Assembly: GCA_003169975.1 (NCBI GenBank)
Contig: PNAA01000041.1
Span: forward strand, 159,706-223,705
From: Spartobacteria bacterium
GTDB lineage: Bacteria; Verrucomicrobiota; Verrucomicrobiia; Chthoniobacterales; UBA10450
Length of the DNA: 64,000 nt
Reading direction: 5' to 3'
Each line of letters begins with the position of its first letter. The first letter of the stretch is position 1. Below are positions 38,067 through 46,358 of this stretch, one piece after another. The position numbers and the translations under genes were made by a program. The notes under the pieces were generated by a model that had not been told where the DNA came from, made no database searches, and saw nothing but the letters and a program-made list of their open reading frames with translations.

Positions 38067-38828
38067 ATGCGCGCGCCCCTTCTGCTCCTGCTCACCGCCG
38101 CCGCGCTTTGCCTAATCCCGAAAGCCTTCGGGGCGCCGGTCGCCCATGCCGAGGTCGACGCGACCTTCGCCAAGGCGAACGCGGATTACGCCGCCGGCCA
38201 TTTTCCCACGGCCATCGCGGGCTACGAGTCGCTGGTCAAGAGCCGCCAGTGGAACCCAAGTTTGTTTTACGATCTGGGCAACGCCTACTTCCGCGATGGC
38301 GATCCCGGGCGCGCCATTCTGAACTACGAACGCGCCCTTGCGCTCGACCCCGCGCAACCCGAAGCACGGGCCAATCTGCAACTGGTCCGCGATCAGGCGC
38401 GGGCCCTCGAACTGTCGGGCAACTGGGCGGAGCAGCATCTCGCTTATCTCACGCGGGACCAGTACGCCTGGCTCGCCGCGGCCGCTTTTTGGGGCGCGGC
38501 GGCAATTTTCTGCGGCCTTTATTTTTCCCGGCGACGGCCGGTGGTTTGGATTTTTGCCCTCTTGTTGTTAGGCACCATCTCGGCGGGCGCGGCTTGCGCG
38601 GTTTATGAACTCGAGGCGGGCAGCGCGGGGAACGACCTCGCGATCGTGACCGGCAGGAATATCCAGGCCCGCCTGGCGACGGCGGAGAGCGCAGGCACGG
38701 TGTTGCTCCTGCCGGCCGGGAGCGAAATTAAAATTCTCAGCACCCGGGGCAACTGGCTCTACGCCGCCTTGCCTAACGACTTGCGGGGCTGGATCCCGGC
38801 CCAGAGCGCCGAGCCGGTGCGACTGTAA
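38067..38828 (+). CDS. batE: BatE-like TPR and SH3 protein
   Basis: A 253-residue protein with a signal peptide (LLLLLTAAALCLIPKAFG), two TPR units (ADYAAGHFPTAIAGYESL; LFYDLGNAYFRDGDPGRAI), two transmembrane helices near 135-175, and a C-terminal SH3-like domain (GSEIKILSTRGNWLYAAL...GWIPAQSAEPV). This is the usual BatE architecture. It begins 1 nt after the batD stop and ends the operon, which is followed by a family-C palindrome. Confidence 0.85.
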   Translation: MRAPLLLLLTAAALCLIPKAFGAPVAHAEVDATFAKANADYAAGHFPTAIAGYESLVKSRQWNPSLFYDLGNAYFRDGDPGRAILNYERALALDPAQPEARANLQLVRDQARALELSGNWAEQHLAYLTRDQYAWLAAAAFWGAAAIFCGLYFSRRRPVVWIFALLLLGTISAGAACAVYELEAGSAGNDLAIVTGRNIQARLATAESAGTVLLLPAGSEIKILSTRGNWLYAALPNDLRGWIPAQSAEPVRL

Positions 38829-38847
38829 CGCGGTCTTACTGCATGAA

Positions 38848-38920
38848 TGTGGGAGGGACCTTGGTGTCCCGATCTGCTGGCGTGCGGCGACCAATCGGGG
38901 CGCAAAGGCCCCTCCCACAT
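38848..38920. repeat. Intergenic palindromic repeat, family C
   Basis: GTGGGAGGGACCTTGG at left is mirrored by CAAAGGCCCCTCCCACAT at right; the first copy is at 21008-21066. It follows the last Bat gene and may act as the operon terminator. Confidence 0.7.
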
Positions 38921-38954
38921 TTGAGAAGCTCCCGATTGCCCTCATCTTGCCTTT

Positions 38955-40367
38955 ATGAACGAGGAAATGGACGTCGGGACGAACAAAAAGGCGTTCCAGA
39001 TCAATCTCGACGTCAAACGCTACGGCACGTTCGCGGAGATCGGCGCCGGGCAGGAGGTGGCGCGCCGCTTTTTCCAGGTCGGCGGCGCCTCCGGCACGAT
39101 CGCGAAGACGATGTCGGCCTACGACATGCAATTCAGCGACGCGATCTACGGCGCGACGGATCGCTACGTCAGCCGGGCCCGGCTCCAGACGATGCTCGAC
39201 CGTGAATACCGATTGTTGATCGAGCGCCTCGATCAAAAGATGGGCGACGAGCGCACCTTTTTCGTTTTCGCGGACACGGTCGCGGCGCGCAGTTTCAAGG
39301 AGCATAACGAGTCCCACGGCTGGCTCGGAATGCGTTTCCAATCCGAAACGCGCAGCGAACCGAGCCAGATCATTATCCACGTGCGGATGCTCGACGAGGC
39401 GAACGTCGATCAGCAGGAAGCGCTCGGGATCATCGGCGTGAACTTGATCTACGGCGCGTTTTACTTCCAACAGCCGGAGAAACTAATCGCCTCGCTCCAC
39501 GAAAATCTGCCGTCGGAGCGGATACAGGTCGACATGATCAAGTTTTCGGGACCCGCCTACGAAGAGGTCGACAACCGGCTGATGAGCCTCCAACTGGTGA
39601 GCCAGGGCCTGACCGACGCGGTCATGTTCACCGCCAACGGCGAATCGGTCCAGCCGGCGGAAATTCTGCACAAGAAGGCAATCATCGTGGAGCGCGGCAG
39701 CTTCCGGCCAGTGACCTACGCGACGAACGACATGCTGGAGGGCGCGCGGAAAATTTTCCTCAACCAGCCCGGGGCGAAGGAAGAGGACTTGGTTGTGCTG
39801 ATGGAAATGACGCTGGAGAATCTGCTTTCCGAAGGTCAGCTCAACCACGCCGATTTCCTCGCGCGGGTCGATATTCTCGGGTCGTTAGGCCGAACGGTTT
39901 TGATTTCGAAGTTCGGCGAATACTACCGCCTCGCCGGTTATCTTTCCCGCTACACCAACCAGATGGTGGCGCTCGTCATGGGAATACCCAGCCTGCACGA
40001 AATCTTCGACGAGAAATATTACCTCAACCTCGAAGGCGGGATTCTGGAAGCGCTCGGGCGGATGTTTAAAAGCGGCTTGAAGCTGTTCGTCTATCCGATC
40101 GAAGACGAGGAAACCGGCGAATTAATTACCGCGCCGCAGCTCGCGGTCGCGCCCAATCTCCATCATCTCTATCAGTACCTGATCGAGAATCGCTTCATCG
40201 AGGGAATCGCGGATTTTCATCGCGAATACCTGAAAATTTTTCCGCCGGACGTGCTCGCGAAAATGCGGGCGGGTGATTCCACGTGGGAGTGCATGGTGCT
40301 CCCGGAAGTTTCGCGGATGATCAAGGCACGCGAATTCTTTGGTTATCGGCGCTCGGTGGCCGCCTGA
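38955..40367 (+). CDS. Conserved protein of unknown function
   Basis: A 470-residue protein without signal peptide or membrane helices. I recognise the N-terminal phrase DVKRYGTFAEIGAGQEVARR and the following GGASGTIAKTMSAYDMQFSD from conserved bacterial proteins whose function is not settled. The C-terminal half contains GEYYRLAGYLSRYTNQMVALVMG and LRGLFKSGL-like GGILEALGRMFKSGLKLFVYP. It is likely cytoplasmic. The gene stands alone between the Bat operon and pilM. A SLG codon triplet at 39882 carries a CGTTAGGC copy. Confidence 0.75.
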   Translation: MNEEMDVGTNKKAFQINLDVKRYGTFAEIGAGQEVARRFFQVGGASGTIAKTMSAYDMQFSDAIYGATDRYVSRARLQTMLDREYRLLIERLDQKMGDERTFFVFADTVAARSFKEHNESHGWLGMRFQSETRSEPSQIIIHVRMLDEANVDQQEALGIIGVNLIYGAFYFQQPEKLIASLHENLPSERIQVDMIKFSGPAYEEVDNRLMSLQLVSQGLTDAVMFTANGESVQPAEILHKKAIIVERGSFRPVTYATNDMLEGARKIFLNQPGAKEEDLVVLMEMTLENLLSEGQLNHADFLARVDILGSLGRTVLISKFGEYYRLAGYLSRYTNQMVALVMGIPSLHEIFDEKYYLNLEGGILEALGRMFKSGLKLFVYPIEDEETGELITAPQLAVAPNLHHLYQYLIENRFIEGIADFHREYLKIFPPDVLAKMRAGDSTWECMVLPEVSRMIKAREFFGYRRSVAA

Positions 40368-40450
40368 TATCAGCCGGCGCAATAGGGCGCAGGAATTTTC
40401 ATAAACTCTGCGGGCGAGGCATGGTTTTCGCTATAACAAGCGCAACGACC

Positions 40451-41524
40451 ATGGCCAAACGCGCGAATTCAGTCATCGGCATCGACCTCGGCAAACACGT
40501 TTTCAAAAGCGTGCTCCTGCAACGGAAAGGCGATCACCGCGTCGTCCTGACGAATTACGCGTCGCGCGCGGTGCCGGATGAAATCAAAAATGCCGACGAA
40601 CTGGCGCAGCAGATCAAACTGCTGCTCAAAGATCTGGGCGGCAGCGCGAAGAGCTATGCCGTCGCGGTTTCCGATCCGGACGCGCTCCTGCGCATCATCG
40701 AACAGCCGAATACGCCGATCGAACTGCTCCGCAGCGCCCTTCGTCTCAACGGCCTCGCGGTCCTCAACCAGGAATGCCAAAATTTCGTACTCGATTGCGC
40801 GCCCGTCTCGGCAACCTCGGCGGTCGCGCTCGCCGGCGTGACACCCAATGGCACCGCGGTCGAGAAGGTCGGGAGCTCGGGCAAGACCCGCTATCTCGTC
40901 GGCGGGTTGCTGCGCCCGATGGTCAAACAGATTTCCGAAGCGTTCAGCAAGACAAAGACGCCCGCCAACGTGCTGCAGCTCGCGCCCGTCTGCTCCTTCA
41001 ACGCCTTTGAGTTCGCCTACCCGCAGATCTTTGCGAACGAAGCCTTCCTGCTCCTCGACATGGGCCACCTGCAAAGCACGGTGTTGATCGGTCAGAAGAC
41101 CGAACTCATGCTCGTGCGGAGCGTCGACTACGGCGGCAAACTCTGCGGCGAAGCGTTGATTGCGGATGGCGCGGTGGATAGCGCGACCGCCCGCATGCTG
41201 ATGCAGCAAGGCGACGCGGGCATGGCTGACACCTGCCGCAGTTCGCTTCTCGGGCTCGCCACGGAAGTGCGCAACTCGATCGGATTTTTCGAAGGCCAAT
41301 GCGAGGAAAGCATCCACCGGATTTTTGTTTCCGGCGGCATGGCCAAGACGGAAATGATTTTGCAAACCCTGAGTGATGAGCTGGGTCTGCCCTGCGAAAT
41401 TTGGGATCCGTTGGAAACGTGCGAGGTGGCGCTGCCATCGGCCAAGCGCCAGGCACTCTCCAGCGAATTCGTCTCCCTCAACGTCGCCTGCGGCGCAGCC
41501 ATCTCCTACCTGAAAGCCGCTTAA
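40451..41524 (+). CDS. pilM: PilM-like actin-fold ATPase of the type IV pilus
   Basis: A 357-residue protein starting MAKRANSVIGIDLGKHVFKS; GIDLG is the phosphate-1 motif of the actin/FtsA fold, LLDMGHLQST the phosphate-2 motif, and VSGGMAKTEM the adenosine motif. PilM is cytoplasmic and binds the N-terminal tail of PilN to align the pilus. It is followed 2 nt later by a PilN-like gene. The start is placed at 40451 because the longer reading overlaps the preceding gene in another frame. Confidence 0.85.
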   Translation: MAKRANSVIGIDLGKHVFKSVLLQRKGDHRVVLTNYASRAVPDEIKNADELAQQIKLLLKDLGGSAKSYAVAVSDPDALLRIIEQPNTPIELLRSALRLNGLAVLNQECQNFVLDCAPVSATSAVALAGVTPNGTAVEKVGSSGKTRYLVGGLLRPMVKQISEAFSKTKTPANVLQLAPVCSFNAFEFAYPQIFANEAFLLLDMGHLQSTVLIGQKTELMLVRSVDYGGKLCGEALIADGAVDSATARMLMQQGDAGMADTCRSSLLGLATEVRNSIGFFEGQCEESIHRIFVSGGMAKTEMILQTLSDELGLPCEIWDPLETCEVALPSAKRQALSSEFVSLNVACGAAISYLKAA

Positions 41525-41526
41525 CG

Positions 41527-42183
41527 ATGGCCCTGCAGCTCAATCTTCTCCACGAGGAAATCACGGAACAGCGCCAGCGCCAGCGCGATCCGCTCAAACT
41601 CGGCGTCATCGCCCTGATCGCATTTGGCGTGATCCTGTTTCTCTACTACGGCTGGAACGCCTACCAGACGATCGAGATCAAGAGCCGTCTCAATGCCGCC
41701 AACAGCGAATGGGAGAAGGTCGAGCCGAAAGTCACGGCCGCCCAGAAGCGGGCCGCGGAACTTCGCCAAATCATCGACAGTACCATGGTGCTCGACGGCC
41801 TGATCGACGGGCGCTTCTATTGGGCGCCATTTCTGGCCAGGGTCTCGCACTGCGTCGCGCCCAACATTCAGGTGACCAGCCTCGACGGCGGCATCGTCGA
41901 GGCGGACCAATCAGTCGCGGTCACGCTCGAAGGCATCGCCGCCGCTCGTGAGCCGCGGGCGGCCGCGGAAGATCTCCGGCAGCTCTTGATCGAGCAACTC
42001 GAGAAAAGCTACAGCGCCGTGAAAGTAAACTTCAAAAACCTCGAAGACCTCGACACCGTCGTAAACCTCAGCGGCGTTCCCACGCCCAGCGCCCGCTTTG
42101 TCCTGAGCGCCACCTTCAACCCGAAGCCCGGCGACGCGAGCAAAGCAGAGGAGCCACCGAAGGACAGCGCGAAAAAGAAATGA
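41527..42183 (+). CDS. PilN-like inner-membrane protein
   Basis: A 218-residue bitopic protein. The N-terminal MALQLNLLHEEI is the conserved PilM-binding INLLP-type tail. One transmembrane helix (~26-44, LGVIALIAFGVILFLYYG) is followed by a coiled coil and a ferredoxin-like periplasmic domain. The C-terminal ~20 residues are a charged Lys/Glu/Pro tail. It overlaps the next gene by 4 nt. Identification rests on gene order and architecture more than on strong sequence motifs. Confidence 0.75.
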   Translation: MALQLNLLHEEITEQRQRQRDPLKLGVIALIAFGVILFLYYGWNAYQTIEIKSRLNAANSEWEKVEPKVTAAQKRAAELRQIIDSTMVLDGLIDGRFYWAPFLARVSHCVAPNIQVTSLDGGIVEADQSVAVTLEGIAAAREPRAAAEDLRQLLIEQLEKSYSAVKVNFKNLEDLDTVVNLSGVPTPSARFVLSATFNPKPGDASKAEEPPKDSAKKK

Positions 42184-42749
42184 AGACGAAGAAATTCAAT
42201 AAAGATCAGATCCAAAAGATCGTTCTGAGCACGATCGGTTTCATCGCGTTGATCTATTGCTACTTTAATTTCTTCCTCGGGCCGCTGAACAAGAGCCGCG
42301 CCTCCATGACGCAAGAGATCGCCGATGTGCAGGCGAAAACCGCCTCCTCCAAAACCGAGCTGAAAGAGACCGCCAATCTCGAAACGCAAGCCAAGCAGGC
42401 GCCCGGCCGCTATGAAGCGCTCAAGGCCACCACCGCAGATGGCGCGCCGATCGCGTGGTTCCCGCCGAAGATGCGCACTTTTTTTAACAAGCAGGGAATC
42501 GACAAATCGGCCGCGCGCTTGGAATCGAGCGGAGATTTCAAGCAGCCGGAGCTCACCAATTGGATCAGGGACACCTGGGTCATCGAGTTGCCCCGGAGCG
42601 ACTACGGCGTCCTCGGGAAAGCCATCGCCGAGTTGGAAAACACCGAACCCCTGCTCAACATCCAAAAAGTCACCATTCACGCCGTGCCGGAGGATCCGCA
42701 GTACCAACAGGTCAGCCTCGCACTGCAAACGGTGCTCTTAAGAAAATGA
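42180..42749 (+). CDS. PilO-like inner-membrane protein
   Basis: A 189-residue bitopic protein with one N-terminal helix (~13-32, IVLSTIGFIALIYCYFNFF), a coiled-coil segment (~38-75) and a small periplasmic domain. Position directly after the PilN-like gene and before a PilP-like gene, with 4-nt overlaps on both sides, supports PilO. Sequence divergence from model PilO is high. Confidence 0.7.
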   Translation: MKTKKFNKDQIQKIVLSTIGFIALIYCYFNFFLGPLNKSRASMTQEIADVQAKTASSKTELKETANLETQAKQAPGRYEALKATTADGAPIAWFPPKMRTFFNKQGIDKSAARLESSGDFKQPELTNWIRDTWVIELPRSDYGVLGKAIAELENTEPLLNIQKVTIHAVPEDPQYQQVSLALQTVLLRK

Positions 42750-43150
42750 AACATCTTCTGCCTGCTCTCTGCCTAACGAGTCTGCTACTCGGCGCGGCCC
42801 GCGCCGACCAAGCCGTCCCGGCGGTTGAGTTGAAGCAAAAATCCAACTTCGACGCAGCAGATGCCCGCGATCCTTTCTGGCCGATCGGTTGGAAAAGACC
42901 AAACCCGAAGAATCCAAATGCCAATGCTGGTCCGGACCTGTCGCCCAATGCCTTTGCCCTCACCTCGGTCACGACGGGCGCTGGTGGGCACTTTGCCATC
43001 CTGAATGGCAAAATCATCCAGGAAGGCCAGCAGTTCGGCCTTCAGCTCGGCACCCAGGTCTACCAGGTCACCCTGCGCTCGATCGAGGATGGCCAGGTCG
43101 TTCTGGTCTGGCAGGAGAACGAGATTGTGGTGCCCCTGCGCCGCAAGTAG
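42746..43150 (+). CDS. PilP-like small periplasmic protein
   Basis: A 134-residue protein starting MKHLLPALCLTSLLLGAARA (signal peptide). It has a DPFWPIGW motif resembling the start of PilP/GspC-type HR domains, and a C-terminal beta domain (GKIIQEGQQFGLQLGTQVYQ; IEDGQVVLVWQENE) of the kind that contacts the secretin. It overlaps the PilO-like gene by 4 nt and ends the set. The pilQ secretin expected next is absent. Confidence 0.7.
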   Translation: MKHLLPALCLTSLLLGAARADQAVPAVELKQKSNFDAADARDPFWPIGWKRPNPKNPNANAGPDLSPNAFALTSVTTGAGGHFAILNGKIIQEGQQFGLQLGTQVYQVTLRSIEDGQVVLVWQENEIVVPLRRK

Positions 43151-43170
43151 TCCGACCGGGCGCGAAGCAC

Positions 43171-43264
43171 GTCATCCCGAGCGAAGCGCAGCGGAGTCGT
43201 GGGACCCCCGCGGAGGAAACTTTACGGTCGCGCGCCGGAATCCTTCGACTGCGCTCGGGATGAC
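43171..43264. repeat. Inverted-repeat doublet, family A (REPIN-like)
   Basis: It begins GTCATCCCGAGCG and ends CGCTCGGGATGAC with inner arms, like 162-254. It lies between convergent genes and overlaps the 3' end of the M42 peptidase, supplying its last residues and stop codon. Confidence 0.85.
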
Positions 43265-44220
43265 GAATAGAAACCGCGATAACTCGCGGCGTTTTCCTCC
43301 AGCTTCTTCCGGAGCATTTTCAGCGGATCGCTCCTTGTCCCTCGGCGCAAAACCGTCGCCACGCAGAGCCGCACCATCCCGACAAAATCGTCAATCGCGA
43401 CATACTCCGGCGCAATCGTTCCCTCTGGCGTGCAGTTATGATAGTTGCCGAGCGCAATGCTCGCCGCGGCACAGGTGTAACCGTAAAGCTGATAGGCAGT
43501 CGCTTCGCATGTCCCGCCATCGAGCAGGCAACGCTGCACCGGGATCTTCTCCGCCTGCGCGACACTCAACAATTTCGCGGTGGCCGGACCGTCGAAGCTC
43601 GAGACCTTGTCCCCCACCCTGACGATCGGCCCGCGTCCAATCTCCGCCGTGCCCCGGGGCGTGCTCGTTTCCAGGGACAGAATCGTTAGGCTGCGCGGCA
43701 AAATCCCGGCCTGCGCGAGCTTGATCGCGCCGACGAATCCGACTTCCTCGGCCCGCGTGAAGAGTCCGGCGCAATGCGCGCTCGCGCCCTTTTCTTCCAG
43801 CTCGCGAAAGAGGCAGATAATTTCCGCGCAACCGAGCAAATCGTCGCACGCGCGGGAATGAATTTGCCGGCCGCGCAGCTCGAACGGCGGCAGGTCCCAC
43901 ATCGCGAAATCGCCAAATGATTTCGTCTGCGGATTCCTGCGGAACCTTTCGGGGACGGAACCGAGAAATTCCAGCGTGTTGTCCTTGCTCCGCACCCAGC
44001 CCGGATGATCCATGTGCGCCGCAAAAGCCCATCCCGTGGCGGCGCGCCGGCCGCGCCGGTAGTGCGCAATGACGTTCCCAAAAGAATCCCGCTCGAATTT
44101 TACGTGCGGACATTTCCGGAGCTGCGCCTCGATTTCCGCGCGCACCGCGTCCTCGTGAAACGGCGCCGTCGGCTGCCGCGCGAGCGCCTCCACCACGGCG
44201 AGCATTTCCTTCTCGCGCAT
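43222..44220 (-). CDS. M42-like metallopeptidase (aminopeptidase family)
   Basis: A 332-residue protein with metal ligands in FAAHMDHPGWV, the bridging Asp in HSRACDDLLGC, the catalytic Glu pair in FTRAEEVGFVGA and a further acidic ligand in LSLETSTPRG. This matches the M42/M28-type dinuclear zinc peptidases that trim peptides in the cytoplasm. The last ~13 residues (SSRAQSKDSGARP) are translated from the family-A repeat, so the original C-terminus has been altered. The cstA gene ends 6 nt upstream on the same strand... its stop adjoins this start, indicating co-transcription downstream of cstA. Confidence 0.8.
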   Translation of the reverse strand: MREKEMLAVVEALARQPTAPFHEDAVRAEIEAQLRKCPHVKFERDSFGNVIAHYRRGRRAATGWAFAAHMDHPGWVRSKDNTLEFLGSVPERFRRNPQTKSFGDFAMWDLPPFELRGRQIHSRACDDLLGCAEIICLFRELEEKGASAHCAGLFTRAEEVGFVGAIKLAQAGILPRSLTILSLETSTPRGTAEIGRGPIVRVGDKVSSFDGPATAKLLSVAQAEKIPVQRCLLDGGTCEATAYQLYGYTCAAASIALGNYHNCTPEGTIAPEYVAIDDFVGMVRLCVATVLRRGTRSDPLKMLRKKLEENAASYRGFYSSSRAQSKDSGARP

Positions 44221-44226
44221 TCTCGC

Positions 44227-46257
44227 CTAACGACTCGCCACCTGCACCTGCGCCAGCGGCACGAATTCGCTCTCATGCAGCACGACCGGCTTCGTCCCGC
44301 GCAGGAGCCGCCACCATTGCCAGGCGCAACCGGCGACGATCAAAAAGACGAGCACTAAAAACGCCAGCGCGACGAGCGCGTCGATTCGCCAGATGAGCGC
44401 CTGGCGCGCGTAGTCGATGTTTGGGGGAGCGGCCGCGACGATTACGTCCGCCATTTTCAGAAAACCAAGCCTCGAATCAGGCGAAAACACCTTCAGGTAT
44501 CCGGCCGAAAACGTAACCACGATCATGAAGACGAGCGGCGCGACCGTCGTCCAGACATAGCGCGTTTTGCCCATCTTGATCAGGATCGTTGTCCCGAGGC
44601 AGAGGGCAATGACGGAGAGCAGTTGATTCGCGAGCCCGAAGAGCGGCCAGAGGCTGTTGATCCCGCCTAACGGATCAATCACGCCCTGGTAAAGAAACCA
44701 GCCCCACGCACTGACCATCAGCACACTCGCGAAAAGATTCGCGCTCCACGAGCGCGTATTGGCCAGGGGGCGCCAGACCTGGCCCAGCAAATCGTGCAGA
44801 AGAAAACGGCCGACGCGCGTGCCGGCGTCGAGCGTCGTCAGGATAAAAAGCGCCTCGAACATGATCGCAAAATGGTACCAGAGCGCGAGCGCGGTCGGAC
44901 TCGCCGTGACGCGCGCGAACATGTGCGCCATCCCGACCGCGAAAGTCGGCGCGCCACCCGCCCGGCCAAACATCGTGCTCTCGCCGAGATCGCTCGCGAG
45001 CTGTTTCATTTCGAGTTCGCTCACCGGGAATCCGGCCGCGGAAACTTTTGCCACCACTTCGCTCGGCGGCCCCTTGGCGTTGATCGCGAAATACTGCCCC
45101 GGTTGCAGCACGCTGGCGGCAATCAGCGCCATCAGCGCAACCATCATTTCCGTGACCATCGCGCCGTAGCCGATGTCGCGAATGCGCGACTCGCGTTCCA
45201 GCATTTTCGGCGTCGTGCCGGAGGCGATCAGCGAGTGAAAACCCGAAACCGCGCCGCACGCGATGGTGATGCAGACGAACGGGAAAACCGGCCCGGCGAA
45301 GACGAGACCGCTGCCGTCGATGAAACGCGAGAGCGCCGGCATTTGCAGCGTCGGATGGATCAGAATCACCGCGAGCGCGAGCGCCGCCACGGTTCCTAGT
45401 TTTAGAAACGTGCTCAGATAGTCGCGCGGGGTGAGCAACAACCAGACCGGCAGCGCGGAAGCCGCGAAGCCGTAAATGATAACGGCCCAGGCGAGCCATT
45501 TCTGATCGTGGCGAAACCAATTTTCGAGCGCCGGAAATTGCGGCAGAAATTGCCCGCCCCAAACCGCGAAAAGCAGGCCGAACAAACCGAAGACCGTCAT
45601 CCAGCCGACACCGACACGACCCGAGCGCAGACCTATTCCCATGATGAGAGCGACCGGAATCGTCGTCGCCATGGTAAAGACACCCCAGGGACTTTTGGCG
45701 AGCGCCTGCACCACCACCAGCGCCAGCACCGCGAGTAGGATCACCATGATGGCGAGGACGCTGACGAGCGCGAGCGCGCCGACCGCGCTGCCGATTTCCT
45801 CTTTCACCATTTGGCCGAGCGTCTTCCCGCGCCGCCGGACGGAGGCGAAGAGCACGATCATATCGTGGACCCCGCCGCCTAACGTTGCGCCGACCAGGAT
45901 CCACAATGTCCCGGGCAGAAACCCAAACTGCGCAGCCAGCACCGGACCGACGAGCGGGCCGGGGCCGGCGATCGCGGCGAAATGATGGCCGAACGCCATC
46001 CAGCGATTCGTCGGGACGAAATCCCTGCCGTCGTCCACCACGAGCGCGGGCGTGGCGCGGTTGTCATCGAGCACCAGCACTTTGGCCGCGAGCCACTTGC
46101 TGTAGAAGCGGTAGCTGATCGCCGTCGCGCACAAACCGGCGGTTACAATCCAGAGCGCGTTGACCTGCTCGCCCCGGGAGAAGGCCAGGACCGCGACCGC
46201 CGCGGCGCCGAGCGCGCCGATGCCGATCCAGAGGAGAAATTTGAGAAGTCGCATCAT
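44227..46257 (-). CDS. cstA: CstA family carbon-starvation / pyruvate transporter
   Basis: A 676-residue polytopic membrane protein (about 16-18 helices). Conserved CstA motifs are seen in the first third: FVPTNRWMAFGHHFAAIAG, GPLVGPVLAAQFGFLPG and GGGVHDMIVLFAS, and later GFHSLIASGTTPKML. CstA proteins import pyruvate or peptides when carbon is scarce. The TAG stop is in a GCCTAACG copy and lies 6 nt from the start of the downstream M42 peptidase. A shared role in peptide use is plausible but inferred. Confidence 0.93.
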   Translation of the reverse strand: MMRLLKFLLWIGIGALGAAAVAVLAFSRGEQVNALWIVTAGLCATAISYRFYSKWLAAKVLVLDDNRATPALVVDDGRDFVPTNRWMAFGHHFAAIAGPGPLVGPVLAAQFGFLPGTLWILVGATLGGGVHDMIVLFASVRRRGKTLGQMVKEEIGSAVGALALVSVLAIMVILLAVLALVVVQALAKSPWGVFTMATTIPVALIMGIGLRSGRVGVGWMTVFGLFGLLFAVWGGQFLPQFPALENWFRHDQKWLAWAVIIYGFAASALPVWLLLTPRDYLSTFLKLGTVAALALAVILIHPTLQMPALSRFIDGSGLVFAGPVFPFVCITIACGAVSGFHSLIASGTTPKMLERESRIRDIGYGAMVTEMMVALMALIAASVLQPGQYFAINAKGPPSEVVAKVSAAGFPVSELEMKQLASDLGESTMFGRAGGAPTFAVGMAHMFARVTASPTALALWYHFAIMFEALFILTTLDAGTRVGRFLLHDLLGQVWRPLANTRSWSANLFASVLMVSAWGWFLYQGVIDPLGGINSLWPLFGLANQLLSVIALCLGTTILIKMGKTRYVWTTVAPLVFMIVVTFSAGYLKVFSPDSRLGFLKMADVIVAAAPPNIDYARQALIWRIDALVALAFLVLVFLIVAGCAWQWWRLLRGTKPVVLHESEFVPLAQVQVASR

Positions 46258-46304
46258 GGCACGCGAGCGGACTATAGCGCGGCGTGCATTGCGCCGGCAA
46301 TCAC

Positions 46305-46355
46305 GGAGGGACGTGCTTCCGCACGTCCATGGACGAGCAGAAGCTCGTCCCTCCG
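46305..46355. repeat. Intergenic palindromic repeat, family B
   Basis: GGACGTGCTTCCGCACGTCC followed by GGACGAGCAGAAGCTCGTCC, flanked by GGAGG and CCTCCG; same element as 9116-9166 and 33865-33942. It separates valS from cstA. Confidence 0.8.
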
Positions 46356-46358
46356 ACC

